From DATBVX01 sp963724625 (GTDB taxonomy: Bacteria; Pseudomonadota; Gammaproteobacteria; Steroidobacterales; Steroidobacteraceae), in the NCBI GenBank assembly GCA_963724625.1, contig CAVRVO010000013.1, forward strand, positions 558,001 through 622,000: DNA of 64,000 nucleotides, given 5' to 3'. A model generated the notes under the pieces. It saw only the letters and a list, made by a program, of their open reading frames with translations, was not told where the DNA came from and searched no databases. A program made the translations under genes and the position numbers. Numbering within the stretch: position 1 is the stretch's first letter; the number at the start of each line of letters is the position of its first letter. This document shows, in pieces, positions 28,909 through 38,937 of the stretch.

Positions 28909-30555
28909 TCAGTCCGCGCGCGTCAGCGCTCTGATCTCGTCGTCCTTGCCGGTGAGCTGCCAGCGGATCATCGACACGGGAATGACACCCGCCGCATTGA
29001 ACTCGGTAAGGAAGCGCCGCAGGGTGAACTCTTCGCCCAGCTGCTTGCTGCGATCCATCAGAAGCTCGTCCAACAGGTATTTGCCGGTGATGTAACTCGT
29101 CCCATAACCCGGTTGCCGCAGGTAGAGCTGCTGCTCGAATCCAACCAGGTCGAGGTCCGGACGCATCCAGCCGCGCGGCGTCCACTCGACCTGAAACGCC
29201 TTGGCCTCCTTCATGGTGATTTCATTCGCCTGGGCGCGCAGTGAAGCGAGGCCGCGCGCGGCGCGTTGCGCGAGCATGATCCAGACGATCTCTCGCGCGC
29301 GCGGATTGTCGTCGTAATAGCCTGCGTGCATCATCATTTCTTCCATCGCGGTAGCCATGCCTTCGGCGCGACTATCCCAGATGTTGTACAGCAGCGGCCC
29401 GCGTCGCACCGGGCTCACATGTGGATCGATGCGCATCTGGGCCAGGTCCCACCAGTGGTAGAAATGGGTGAATAGCGTCATCGGCTCGCGATGGCTCGCC
29501 ATCGAGAAAAACTCGCGTGTCGCCTCCGGTGAGTATTCGCCGATCCGTTCACGCATGGCGGGATCCATGTAATCCCGCATCGGCAGGATGTCCTTGGCCT
29601 TGAGAAAAGCGAGGTATTTGGTGATCGCCTCGTTGGCGCGCCGCTGATATTCCTCGGGACTCGAGATCACGGGCAGCTGCGGCAGACCGCGATTGCGCTG
29701 CTCTTCCAGGCGCAGGGAAGCATGTGCGCGCGCCAGCTCGCGCTTGAGCAGATCGACTTCTTCCTCCCAGGTGAGTGGCACCAGGTGCACATTGCGCAGG
29801 CTCCAGGTGTAGTTCTCCTTGCCGATTCCGGATGGACCGGTCTTGGAGGGAGCCTGCGCCTCGAGCCACACAATGAATCCGTCTGTGGCTTTGGCAGCCG
29901 CGCGTGCTGCCCGGTTGACCTCGACACTTGCGCTCTCAGTCTTTTCCACCAGACCACCGAGCACTTCGAGCTGCTTCTGCATGGTGCCGATGCCCGTGAC
30001 CCACAGGTCTCGAGCATTACCGACCAGGTTGAGCTGCGCCTGGAACAGCAGCGGCTGGATGGCCCACAGTTCGCCGCTAAGCTTTTTCTCCGCTGCGCTG
30101 GACAACGGAAACGAATACGTCCACAGCTCGACCAGCGCGTGATTCGTCGGCCCCTCGTGCGCGGGTGTATCACTCTGTTCTGTAAACACCGACTGGTAGA
30201 AAGCCGGATCGCGCGCCCAGGGTTGCAGCACGCGGATGTCGAAGTCGAGCCCGTTCATCTCAGCGCGCACGAGCTGGTAGTCGACCTGCTGCTCGATCGG
30301 CCAGGTGCGGGAATCGATAGCAGCCAGTCGCGCCTGGTAGGACTTCAACACCTGGTGGCGCCGCGCAAAGGTATCAGCGGTGTAGTCAGGGGCGCCGTCA
30401 CGTAACGGGGGCCGCTCGAATGCGCGCCACTCACCAAATAGTGTCAGGAGGTCCTGATACGTCTTACTGGCCGCGGTCGCGGCACCCGCGGTACTGGCTG
30501 TGGCCATCAGCACTCCTCCCAACACATGAAGCAGGATCCTGGTACCAAGGCGCAT
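28909..30555 (-). CDS. DUF885 family protein, exported
   Basis: 548 residues from ATG 30555 (GGGGGAAA site; the frame extends upstream without conserved sequence). Signal peptide to about residue 27 (STAGAATAAS). The DUF885 architecture is visible: an N-terminal helical lobe and the C-terminal signature LRQPGYGTSYITGKYLLDEL, with WDSRAEGMATAMEEMMMHAG as the metal-site-like helix. DUF885 proteins are M32/thermolysin-like helical putative metallopeptidases, mostly uncharacterised. Their frequent export suggests a role in peptide breakdown. It is divergent from the Rieske oxygenase gene, sharing about 180 bases of upstream region. Confidence 0.85.
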   Translation of the reverse strand: MRLGTRILLHVLGGVLMATASTAGAATAASKTYQDLLTLFGEWRAFERPPLRDGAPDYTADTFARRHQVLKSYQARLAAIDSRTWPIEQQVDYQLVRAEMNGLDFDIRVLQPWARDPAFYQSVFTEQSDTPAHEGPTNHALVELWTYSFPLSSAAEKKLSGELWAIQPLLFQAQLNLVGNARDLWVTGIGTMQKQLEVLGGLVEKTESASVEVNRAARAAAKATDGFIVWLEAQAPSKTGPSGIGKENYTWSLRNVHLVPLTWEEEVDLLKRELARAHASLRLEEQRNRGLPQLPVISSPEEYQRRANEAITKYLAFLKAKDILPMRDYMDPAMRERIGEYSPEATREFFSMASHREPMTLFTHFYHWWDLAQMRIDPHVSPVRRGPLLYNIWDSRAEGMATAMEEMMMHAGYYDDNPRAREIVWIMLAQRAARGLASLRAQANEITMKEAKAFQVEWTPRGWMRPDLDLVGFEQQLYLRQPGYGTSYITGKYLLDELLMDRSKQLGEEFTLRRFLTEFNAAGVIPVSMIRWQLTGKDDEIRALTRAD

Positions 30556-30736
30556 GACATGGTTTCCCCCCGCGGCAGGGGATTCGCCGCGACGACGCCG
30601 GGGAATTATCTGCGCGGGCGCACTGCCCTGCCACTCCGCGCATGGCAGACGGCAACGCTCAAGGCTTAGAATGAACGCCGCTGGCCACTGCGCGTACTCG
30701 TGCCCACGCACCTGAACGCCCGCCATGGAGGTTTCG

Positions 30737-31798
30737 ATGTTTCTGAGAAACTGCTGGTACGTCGCCGCCTGGGATCACGAGCTGATCGACGGGAAGCTCC
30801 TGCGACGCACGTTGCTCGAAGACCCAGTGCTCCTCTACAGGGGCGATAGCGGCAAAGTCACCGCGATGAACGACCGCTGCCCGCACCGCGGCGCGCTGCT
30901 CTCGAAGGGACGACTGGAAGGTGATGCCGTGCGTTGCATGTACCACGGCATCAAGTACGACTCGACCGGGCGCTGCGTGCAGATCCCCGGCCAGGACATG
31001 ATTCCACCGAAACTTCGCGTTCGCACCTACCCGATCGAAGAGCGCGGCCATCTGGTCTGGATCTGGATGGGTGATCCCGCCAAGGCCGATCCGTCCCAGA
31101 TCATCGATTTCCCGTACCTGAGCGATCCGCGCTGGAAGGGTCTTCCCGCCTACCTGCACTACGACGCGAACTATCTGCTGATCGTCGACAACCTGAGCGA
31201 TTTTGCTCACCTCGCCTTCGTGCACACGAAGACACTCGGCGGTTCGGAAGAATATGCCTACGTCACCAAGCCGATCGCGGTCGAGCGTCTCGAGCGCGGC
31301 TTCCGGGTCGAGCGGTGGCACATGAACAGCGACGCCCCGCCGTTTCATCGCAAGGTCATCAAGAACAAGAATGACAAGGTCGACCGGCGCAACCTGTCGA
31401 CCATGTACATTCCCGGCATCTTCTACATGGAGACCATGTTCGCCCCGGCCGGTACCGGTGCGGAAAAGGGCAACATCGTCGAGGGGACCAAGCAGTACCG
31501 GAATTGTCAGTACATGACGCCCGAGACTCGCAGCGCCACGCACTTCTTCTGGGCGTACCTGAATGACTACGAGGGCGAGGACTCGACCATCTCGCGCTCG
31601 TTGCTCGACAGCCTCATCGAGGGCTTCATGGAAGACAAGGCCATCATCGAACGTCAGCAGCAGACACTCGATGCGGACCCGAGCTTCCAGATGCTGGCCA
31701 TCATGGCCGATGCGCCTCTGGCGCATTTCCGTCGTGTGCTCGGCAAGTTGATCGACGCCGAGCAGTCTCCGTCGGTCGCCACCGGAACCAACGCGTAG
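30737..31798 (+). CDS. Rieske [2Fe-2S] aromatic-ring oxygenase / O-demethylase alpha subunit
   Basis: 353 residues from ATG 30737 with GGAGG upstream. The Rieske cluster ligands are Cys48-x-His50 and Cys67-x2-His70 (CPHRGALLSKG..CMYHG). The mononuclear iron site is DNLSDFAHLAFVH (bridging Asp155, His158, His163). The length and the start FLRNCWYVAAW match vanillate O-demethylase/toluenesulfonate monooxygenase (VanA-type) enzymes, which need a separate ferredoxin-reductase not found in this window. Likely reaction: hydroxylation or oxidative demethylation of an aromatic or terpenoid carboxylate. Convergent with the aldehyde dehydrogenase gene. Confidence 0.9.
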   Translation: MFLRNCWYVAAWDHELIDGKLLRRTLLEDPVLLYRGDSGKVTAMNDRCPHRGALLSKGRLEGDAVRCMYHGIKYDSTGRCVQIPGQDMIPPKLRVRTYPIEERGHLVWIWMGDPAKADPSQIIDFPYLSDPRWKGLPAYLHYDANYLLIVDNLSDFAHLAFVHTKTLGGSEEYAYVTKPIAVERLERGFRVERWHMNSDAPPFHRKVIKNKNDKVDRRNLSTMYIPGIFYMETMFAPAGTGAEKGNIVEGTKQYRNCQYMTPETRSATHFFWAYLNDYEGEDSTISRSLLDSLIEGFMEDKAIIERQQQTLDADPSFQMLAIMADAPLAHFRRVLGKLIDAEQSPSVATGTNA

Positions 31799-31808
31799 AT
31801 TCGAGGCG

Positions 31809-31838
31809 CGTCCGCGATGCTCCAAGGCATCGCGGACG
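31809..31838. terminator. Perfect 12-bp hairpin between convergent genes
   Basis: CGTCCGCGATGC and GCATCGCGGACG pair perfectly around TCCAAG, 10 bases after the Rieske stop and 14 bases before the aldehyde dehydrogenase stop. No T run; it can act from both sides. Confidence 0.65.
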
Positions 31839-31852
31839 GCCTGGTCCGGCGT

Positions 31853-33334
31853 CTACATCACTACCGAGACGACTTTCTCCTCGGTGCAGGCTTCGAGACC
31901 GCGATAGCCGAGCTCGCGGCCGATGCCGCTGGTCTTGAATCCTCCCCACGGCAATCGCGGATCGATCGCGCCCCAGGCATTGATCCAGACCGTACCGGCG
32001 CGCACCTTCGAGGCAATGGTGTGGGCGGCATTGATGTCACGTGTCCAGACCGATGCGGACAGACCGTAGCGGGTTGCGTTCGCCAGGCGCACCGCCTCGT
32101 CCAGATCATCAAAGGGCATCACCGCCCCGACCGGGCCGAAGATCTCTTCCTGCGCGATTCGCATTTCATTCTTGACGCCCGAGAGGATCGTGGGACGGAA
32201 GAAGTAGCCCTTGCCTTCGCGCCGACCGCCACCCGCAACGATCTTCGCGCCCTCCCCGACCCCGAGCTTCACGTAGCCCTCCACGCGATCGAGCTGCTTC
32301 TTGCTGACGAGCGCGCCCATGTTGGTGTCGGGATGGAACGGATCACCCTGTTTGACACCGGCCGCAGCGCCGGCGAGACCGTCGAGGACTTTTTCGTAGT
32401 TGGAGCGGTGCACGAAGATGCGCGTGCCGGCAGCGCAAATCTGCCCCGAGTTGGCGAACAGTCCCATCGCGACGCCGCCGATGGCGCTGGCCAGGTCCGC
32501 ATCGGCCAACACGATGTGCGGCGTCTTGCCGCCCATCTCGAGTGTCACGCGCTTGAATCCATCGGCCGCCACTTTCTGGATCTCACGACCCACTTCGGGG
32601 CTGCCCGTGAAACTGATCTTGTCGATGCCAGGATGACGCGCCAACGCCGCGCCGGCGACTTCGCCGATCCCGGTCACGACATTGAACACACCGGCAGGAA
32701 TTCCCGCCTCCTCCATGAGCTTCGCGATGTGCAGCGTCGTCAGCGGTGACTCCTCCGAGGGTTTCATGACCATCGTGCAGCCCGCGGCGAGCGCAGGGGC
32801 AAATTTCCAGGCTGCGATCATCGTTGGCGCATTCCACGGCGTGATTGCGCCGATGACACCGACCGGTTCGCGCACCGTGTAGCTGAACGCTGGTCTGCCG
32901 AACACGCCAGCGGTCGGAATCGTGCGTCCTTCGATCTTGTCCGCCCAGCCGGCGAAGTAACGCACCGTGTCGATCGTCATTGGGATATCCAGCATCGTCG
33001 GCTCGAACAGGGGTTTGCCAACCGTTGCGGACTCGAGCTTGGCGAGATAGTCCTTGTCGCGCTCCAGCAGGTCGGCGAGCTTGTTCAGCAGGCGTGCTCG
33101 CTGTGAGCCCGGCATCTTCGACCACTCGCCGCCATCGAATTGCGCCCGGGCGGCCTTGACTGCCGCGTCGACCTCCTGCGCAGCGCCCGCCGCAATCTTG
33201 GTGAGTAGCGTTTCGGTCGATGGATTGATGATGTCGTATGTATCTCCGCTGCTCGCGTCGGCCCACTTGCCGTTGACGTACATCTGCCGAAAGCCCGAAC
33301 CGAGATCCGCCACGGATTGAGTTGCAGTCGCCAT
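31853..33334 (-). CDS. NAD(P)-dependent aldehyde dehydrogenase
   Basis: 493 residues from ATG 33334 (AAGGAG site; a longer frame exists upstream). Class 1/2 aldehyde dehydrogenase: Asn168 in TPWNAP, KPSEESPLT, the base Glu266 in VTLEMGGK, and the nucleophile Cys300 in NSGQICAAGTRIFV. The C-terminal PWGGFKTSGIGRELG is typical of plant-BADH-like and aryl-aldehyde enzymes. It would convert an aldehyde made by the neighbouring P450 or Rieske enzyme to the acid. It is divergent from the P450 gene with about 170 bases between starts, suggesting shared control. Confidence 0.92.
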   Translation of the reverse strand: MATATQSVADLGSGFRQMYVNGKWADASSGDTYDIINPSTETLLTKIAAGAAQEVDAAVKAARAQFDGGEWSKMPGSQRARLLNKLADLLERDKDYLAKLESATVGKPLFEPTMLDIPMTIDTVRYFAGWADKIEGRTIPTAGVFGRPAFSYTVREPVGVIGAITPWNAPTMIAAWKFAPALAAGCTMVMKPSEESPLTTLHIAKLMEEAGIPAGVFNVVTGIGEVAGAALARHPGIDKISFTGSPEVGREIQKVAADGFKRVTLEMGGKTPHIVLADADLASAIGGVAMGLFANSGQICAAGTRIFVHRSNYEKVLDGLAGAAAGVKQGDPFHPDTNMGALVSKKQLDRVEGYVKLGVGEGAKIVAGGGRREGKGYFFRPTILSGVKNEMRIAQEEIFGPVGAVMPFDDLDEAVRLANATRYGLSASVWTRDINAAHTIASKVRAGTVWINAWGAIDPRLPWGGFKTSGIGRELGYRGLEACTEEKVVSVVM

Positions 33335-33503
33335 GACCTTCTCCTTAACGCGCCAGTTGAGCGAGGTGTTTTCGATGCGCCGCTCGCCGCAGCGCGACCG
33401 CACCTTCTGCGGGCATCATAAACCAATCATTCGAGACCCAGCGATTCACGTGGCCCGACTCATCATTGATAATGCGCGAGCCCCAGGCGCGCAGCAGACT
33501 TCG

Positions 33504-34751
33504 ATGCCCACAGCGATTGAAACGTCCACTCTCGCACCCCCCGCGCAACTGGCGCGTGAGTTCGATTTGCGCCGCTTACCCCCTGACTTTTATGAGAATC
33601 CGTTTCCGTACTACGCGGCGCTTCGGCATCACGAACCCGTCAAGCAGCTACCCGGTGGCGGCTACTTGCTGACCCGCTATCGTGACATCGAGTACGTGTA
33701 CAAGAACCCGAAACTCTTCAGCTCCGACAAGAAGATCGAATTCAAACCCAAGTACGGCGATTCGCCGCTCTACGAGCATCACACCACCAGCCTGGTATTC
33801 AATGATCCACCGCTGCACACGCGGGTGCGCAAACTGATCAATGGCGCGCTGATTCCCCGCGCGATTGCCGAGCTGCAGCCTGGGTTGATAGCACTCGTGG
33901 ACAAGCTGATCGCGGCGATGGCAGAGAAAGGCGAAGCCGACCTCATCGAGGACTTCGCGAGCGCTATTCCGGTAGAGATCATCGGCAACCTGCTCGTGAT
34001 CCCGCACGAGCAGCGCGGTCCATTGCGCCGCTGGTCACTCGCAATCCTCGGTGCCCTGGAGCCGGTCGTCAGTAGCGAAGTTGCGGCACGCGGTAACAAG
34101 GCCATCGAAGAGTTCACGCCTTGCCTCGAAGGGCTCATCGAGGAGCGGCGCGCAGAGCCCGGCAACCCCGAACACGATGTGCTGACGCGTCTCATTCAAG
34201 GCGAGGACCAGGGTGAACGATTGAGCGCCACGGAGTTGGTGCACAACTGCATTTTTCTTCTCAACGCAGGACACGAGACCACGACCAACCTCATTGGCAA
34301 TGGGCTGGTGGCGCTGCACGACCATCCCGAGCAAAAGGACACGCTGCTCGCGCGACCGGAGCTCATCAAGACCGCGGTTGAAGAAGTGCTGCGGCTCGAA
34401 AGCTCGAATCAGCTGGGCAATCGCATCACCACGCAGGGAGTCTCACTGGCAGGGTACACACTGGACGCGCAGACGCCGATCACGCTCTGCATCGGCGCCG
34501 CCAATCGCGATCCCGAACAATTTCCCGAGCCGGATCGGATGGACATCACGCGCTCGCCCAACCGGCACCTGGCATTCGGCTCTGGCATTCATCAGTGCGT
34601 CGGCATGAGCCTGGCGCGACTCGAAGGCTGCATCGCGATCTCGCGCTTTCTGCAACGCTTCCCGCGCTATGCGATCACGGGGAAGCCCACGCGCGGGGGA
34701 CGGGCGCGCTTCCGCGGCTTTCTCAAGATTCCTTGCCGCGTCGAAGCCTGA
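33504..34751 (+). CDS. Cytochrome P450
   Basis: 415 residues from ATG 33504. The I-helix oxygen-binding motif is NAGHETTTN, the K-helix ExxR is EEVLR, and the haem-binding loop is FGSGIHQCVGMSLARLEG with Cys365. It is soluble, class I type, with no membrane anchor and no fused reductase, so it needs a ferredoxin system from elsewhere. The substrate is unknown; such P450s in catabolic groups hydroxylate terpenoids, steroids or alkylaromatics. Divergent from the aldehyde dehydrogenase; convergent with the second TonB receptor, 12 bases apart. Confidence 0.93.
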   Translation: MPTAIETSTLAPPAQLAREFDLRRLPPDFYENPFPYYAALRHHEPVKQLPGGGYLLTRYRDIEYVYKNPKLFSSDKKIEFKPKYGDSPLYEHHTTSLVFNDPPLHTRVRKLINGALIPRAIAELQPGLIALVDKLIAAMAEKGEADLIEDFASAIPVEIIGNLLVIPHEQRGPLRRWSLAILGALEPVVSSEVAARGNKAIEEFTPCLEGLIEERRAEPGNPEHDVLTRLIQGEDQGERLSATELVHNCIFLLNAGHETTTNLIGNGLVALHDHPEQKDTLLARPELIKTAVEEVLRLESSNQLGNRITTQGVSLAGYTLDAQTPITLCIGAANRDPEQFPEPDRMDITRSPNRHLAFGSGIHQCVGMSLARLEGCIAISRFLQRFPRYAITGKPTRGGRARFRGFLKIPCRVEA

Positions 34752-34763
34752 GGTGCGCGCTCC

Positions 34764-37055
34764 TTACCAGCGATACGACAGAGTCATGCCGTACTGGCGC
34801 GGCGGCGCATAGACCTGCTCGATGAACCCGATCAGGCCGAGGTCGAGGTTGTAGATCCGGTACTCCTCGTCCGTGAAGTTCTTGACCCAGAGCGCCACTC
34901 CCAGACCTTTGTCGCTGGTCTCATATGAAATGCGCCCATTCCACACTGAGTATGACGGTTCGAAGGACGCGTCAGAGTTCGAGCCTTCCAGGAACTGGTC
35001 ATCATTCCAGTTGCCATCCACCTGAACCGCGAGCTCGCCGCCAAAGGCGGGCCAATGGTAACGCCCGAGGAAATTGAGGCTGAACTCAGGCGCGGTTGGA
35101 AAATCGACATCCGTGATCGTGCCACCAAATACGTCCGGGACGGCGTCCACGTTGGAGTCGATGTAGGCAGCTCCGAACACGAAATCGAGCCCCGTGGTGG
35201 GCGACACACTGAACTCGAGTTCGCCACCCTGGGACTGGGCATCCGAATTGGTCACCTGTGGCGTCAGATTGAAGATCGAAAACGCCTGGTAGTCGTGATA
35301 GTCGTAGTAATACACCGCGCCATTCAACCGCGCCCTGCCCTCGAGCAGGTCGAGCTTGAACCCCAACTCATAGGAGTTCAGCTTTTCGGGATCGTGTTTG
35401 AGACTCGCGGGATCTACGGCTCCGAGCGGATCCAATGACCAGTTGCCTCCCTTGATGCCGCGGTTATAGGCCAGGTACAGCAACGCGTCATCGGTCGGCT
35501 TCCAGTTGACCTGGGCGCGCGCCGCCCAGTCGCCGTAGTCGATCGTGTCGATGTCCGGGATCGCCACGTTGTCGATATTGAAGACCTCCGTGGGCGCCAG
35601 CCCCTGAGGCACGTCCTCGAGCACACTTCGCAGGTCGAGGTTCTTGTCGTCCTGTGACCATCGGAACCCTGTCACCAGCGTCCAGCTCGAGGCGAAGTCG
35701 TACTCGACCTGACCGAAGATGGACCAGTTCTTTGAATCCAGGACGCCGAATGTCGATCGTTTCTGAGTATCGCTGGGACTTCCCGTGATGCCCGACAGGA
35801 TGGCCGCGCCCTGCACGGACTGGAACGTGTCCCACGTCATGTCCAGGTAGTACGCGCCGACCTGCCAGCGGAATCCTCCGTCCGCATCGGCGAGGCGCAG
35901 CTCTTCCGACCACTGGTCATAGGAGTTGATGGTGTTATACGGAAAGAACACGAGGCCGCCCGCAGAATCCTCGACGTAGAACTTGTCCATGTTCATCCAG
36001 TTGGTGATGGACACGAGCTGCACACCACCACCGAGTTCGGCGGTGACGGTCGCAGTCGCAGACTTCACCTCGCGGTCCATGTAGGGCTGTTTGTTCACCA
36101 GCGATGGATCATCCGTCTGCGCAAACGGAGTCCGGCTTGTAAAGTGATGGTGCCCATCCCCCGTGATGGGTGTGCGCGGAAAGTCCATCGGTCCATCGCC
36201 GGTTGCCGGATCGATGGCATCGTGAAACGACGCGAGCCCGGTCACCGGATCGATGCCGACGAAGGTCACGACATAGACGCCCGTAGGAACGTCGTCGTCC
36301 TTGGCATAGGACGCTGTGAGATCGACCAGAACATTGTCGGTCGCATCGATTTGCAGGTTGCCGCGCAAGGCGTAACCGTTGGCGCCGTTCGAGTCCCTGC
36401 CATCTGCCTGGATGCCGAACGCCGTCCCCGGTTCGACATACCCGTCCGCCGTTTCCCAGCGTCCCGACAGTCGTCCACGGACGCGGTCGGAAAAAGCGCC
36501 ACCGACTGCGCCCTCCACCGAATAGTTACCGAAGTCCGCAGCCAGTCCCTCGAGGTATCCGTTGGCTTCCTTGTCCGTCGCCTTGTGGGTCAGGAACTGG
36601 ATGACACCGCCCGTGGCATTGCGTCCGAACAGTGTGCCTTGCGGCCCGCGCAGCACCTCGACGCGCTCCATGTCGAAGAGCTGCATATTGAGCGCGTTCA
36701 TGCTTGCGATATACGCACCGTCCAGATACACCGCAACGGGCGCTTCGAGGTTGTCCTGAAAATTGTTCTGCGAGACGCCGCGCAGGCTGAACACGGTAAA
36801 AGCGGGCGAATACGTGAAGAGGTGCAGACCCGGCACCTGCTGAGCGACGTCGATCGTGTTCTTGACCCCAAGCTGTTCGAGCTGCTTTGCTGACAGTGCC
36901 GAGATCGAAATGCCGACGTCCTGGATACTTTCGGCGCGCTTCTGCGCGGTGACGATGACTTCCTCGAGCTGAGCACTCGCTGCGCAAGGCAGGAGTACGC
37001 TGAGGCTCGTCAACAGTATGGCTAGCGGTCGAATTTTCAGGGTGGCGACAGGCAT
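34764..37055 (-). CDS. TonB-dependent outer-membrane receptor
   Basis: 763 residues from ATG 37055. Signal peptide to residue 28, then QLEEVIVTAQKRAESIQDVG, the plug PLHLFT-type region, ERVEVLRGPQGTLFGRNATGG, and a barrel ending in the aromatic RW. It has the same receptor style as the 14.9-17.4 kb gene but only moderate overall similarity. Flanked by P450 and FAD monooxygenase genes, it plausibly imports the hydrophobic substrate of this oxygenase group. It is divergent from the FAD monooxygenase gene. Confidence 0.93.
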   Translation of the reverse strand: MPVATLKIRPLAILLTSLSVLLPCAASAQLEEVIVTAQKRAESIQDVGISISALSAKQLEQLGVKNTIDVAQQVPGLHLFTYSPAFTVFSLRGVSQNNFQDNLEAPVAVYLDGAYIASMNALNMQLFDMERVEVLRGPQGTLFGRNATGGVIQFLTHKATDKEANGYLEGLAADFGNYSVEGAVGGAFSDRVRGRLSGRWETADGYVEPGTAFGIQADGRDSNGANGYALRGNLQIDATDNVLVDLTASYAKDDDVPTGVYVVTFVGIDPVTGLASFHDAIDPATGDGPMDFPRTPITGDGHHHFTSRTPFAQTDDPSLVNKQPYMDREVKSATATVTAELGGGVQLVSITNWMNMDKFYVEDSAGGLVFFPYNTINSYDQWSEELRLADADGGFRWQVGAYYLDMTWDTFQSVQGAAILSGITGSPSDTQKRSTFGVLDSKNWSIFGQVEYDFASSWTLVTGFRWSQDDKNLDLRSVLEDVPQGLAPTEVFNIDNVAIPDIDTIDYGDWAARAQVNWKPTDDALLYLAYNRGIKGGNWSLDPLGAVDPASLKHDPEKLNSYELGFKLDLLEGRARLNGAVYYYDYHDYQAFSIFNLTPQVTNSDAQSQGGELEFSVSPTTGLDFVFGAAYIDSNVDAVPDVFGGTITDVDFPTAPEFSLNFLGRYHWPAFGGELAVQVDGNWNDDQFLEGSNSDASFEPSYSVWNGRISYETSDKGLGVALWVKNFTDEEYRIYNLDLGLIGFIEQVYAPPRQYGMTLSYRW

Positions 37056-37248
37056 TTTTGATTCCCCCCGTACTTGAATGCGCCGAACCGGCGGCCAAGC
37101 GTCGGCCAAGCAGCCGTTGCAGAAAGACTAACAGGCGCGCGAGCGTACAGATAGATGCGGACCATTGGTGTGGCACACGCGCAACGTGCAATACTGCCGC
37201 GCGGCGCGCGATGTCCGCGCCTGCCCTGCTGATCGATGGGGAGCGTCA

Positions 37249-38937
37249 ATGCCCCGCCCAGCCGCCCGCAAAGCGTCTCTCTACTACACGAATCCGAGTT
37301 ACGAGTTTGTGGCGCCGCCCGAGTTGCGTAGCCACTCGCGCGAGCACGATGTCGTGATCGTGGGTGCAGGGCCCGTCGGCCTCACCGCCGCGCTCGAGCT
37401 CGCCCGTCACGGGGTCAGCTCGGTCGTCCTCGATGAAAAGAGCACGCTGCACGATGGCAGTCGCGCGATCTGTATCGCTCGGCACAGCCTCGAGGGCATG
37501 CAGCAACTTGGGGTGGCGGATCGATTCGTTGCCAAGGGATTGGGTTGGACTCACGGCACGTCCTACTACGGTACTCGTCCGGTGTATCGACTCGAGATGC
37601 CGCATTCGAGGGACGAGCGGTTCTATCCGATGTACAACCTGCAGCAGCACTACATCGAGCAGTTCCTGATTGAGACTGCGCAAAGCGATTCGCGAATCGA
37701 CCTGCGCTGGCACAGTCGTCTCACTGGCATCGAGCACACCGCTGCCGGTGCCAGCCTGACGGTCGAGACGCCGATCGGGACCTACTCTCTGCACGCGCGC
37801 TATGTATTGGCTGCCGACGGCGCTCGTAGCGCGGTACGGCACCTTTGCGGGCTGAAGCTACGCGGCGATGCCTACGAGGGTCGCTACGTCATTGTCGACA
37901 TTCGCATGGCGTCGAAATATCCGACCGAGCGGCGCGCGTTTTTCGAGCCACCTGCAAACCCTGGCGCCACAGTCCTCATCCACAAACAGCCTGACGACAT
38001 CTGGCGTGTCGACTACCAGCTGCGCGACGACGAGAACGAGCAGGACGCGCTGCGCGAACAGAACATCCGTGCCCGCGTCGATGCGATTGTGCGCATGATC
38101 GGCGAGACGGCTCCATGGGAGCTCGAATGGTGGAGCCTCTACAAGGCCTACTCGCTCGCCCTGGATGAATATCGCCATGGACCAGTCCTGTTCCTCGGCG
38201 ACGCAGCGCACCTCGTTCCCATCTTCGGCGTGCGCGGGCTGAACTCGGGGCTGGCGGATGCGATGAATGCCGGCTGGAAGCTTGCGTACGTGATCAAGGG
38301 GCTGGCGCCGACGCGACTCCTCGATAGCTATTCGATCGAACGGCGTGGCGCGACTCTCGACGTATTTCGCAACGCCACCCGGAGTACCCTCTTCATGACG
38401 CCGCCCACGCGCGGCTATCAGCTGCTGCGCAGCGCCGCGTTGTCGCTCGCCGTGCATGGTGAGTCCACCCGGCCGTTGATCAATCCGCGACAGTCGAGCC
38501 CCTACTCGTACGTCGATAGTCCGTTGACGACCCGTACGGAGCATGAACTCGAGGCTGGCCCCGTTGCCGGAGCCCCGCTCACCAATCGCAGGTTGGGCAC
38601 GGATCAGTTCCTGCTGGACCGACTGGGAACTGGATTCAGCGGCATCTATTTCTGCGCGTCCGGCGAGATTACCGCTGACGTGCAAAAACTGTTTGAGGAT
38701 CTCGCGGTGGGAAGCGAAACTTTTGAACCGATCGTGATCTCGCAGCGGGGCATGAGCGGTGAAGGCTGCGTTTCTGCCGATACATTCACGGCGTATGGCG
38801 CGACAGAAGGCACGTTCTACCTGGTCCGGCCCGATCGCCATGTCGCCGCACGTTGGCAGAAGGTCGCGCCGCGTGAAGTGCGGCAGGCATTCTTGCGCGC
38901 ACTGGGAAACCGATCGTATGAAGCAGGGACTGTCTGA
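37249..38937 (+). CDS. FAD-dependent aromatic hydroxylase (group A monooxygenase, MhpA/PheA type)
   Basis: 562 residues from ATG 37249 (GGGAGC site). FAD/NADPH domain motifs: VVIVGAGPVGLTAALELARHG (GxGxxG at 39-44), the pyrophosphate-contact DG motif YVLAADGARSAVR, and the GD motif LFLGDAAHLVPIFGVRGLNSG. The C-terminal thioredoxin-like domain of 3-(3-hydroxyphenyl)propionate hydroxylases is present and lacks a CxxC. It would ortho-hydroxylate a phenolic substrate to a catechol. A DUF2783 gene overlaps its 3' end, an arrangement common for this enzyme class. Confidence 0.9.
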   Translation: MPRPAARKASLYYTNPSYEFVAPPELRSHSREHDVVIVGAGPVGLTAALELARHGVSSVVLDEKSTLHDGSRAICIARHSLEGMQQLGVADRFVAKGLGWTHGTSYYGTRPVYRLEMPHSRDERFYPMYNLQQHYIEQFLIETAQSDSRIDLRWHSRLTGIEHTAAGASLTVETPIGTYSLHARYVLAADGARSAVRHLCGLKLRGDAYEGRYVIVDIRMASKYPTERRAFFEPPANPGATVLIHKQPDDIWRVDYQLRDDENEQDALREQNIRARVDAIVRMIGETAPWELEWWSLYKAYSLALDEYRHGPVLFLGDAAHLVPIFGVRGLNSGLADAMNAGWKLAYVIKGLAPTRLLDSYSIERRGATLDVFRNATRSTLFMTPPTRGYQLLRSAALSLAVHGESTRPLINPRQSSPYSYVDSPLTTRTEHELEAGPVAGAPLTNRRLGTDQFLLDRLGTGFSGIYFCASGEITADVQKLFEDLAVGSETFEPIVISQRGMSGEGCVSADTFTAYGATEGTFYLVRPDRHVAARWQKVAPREVRQAFLRALGNRSYEAGTV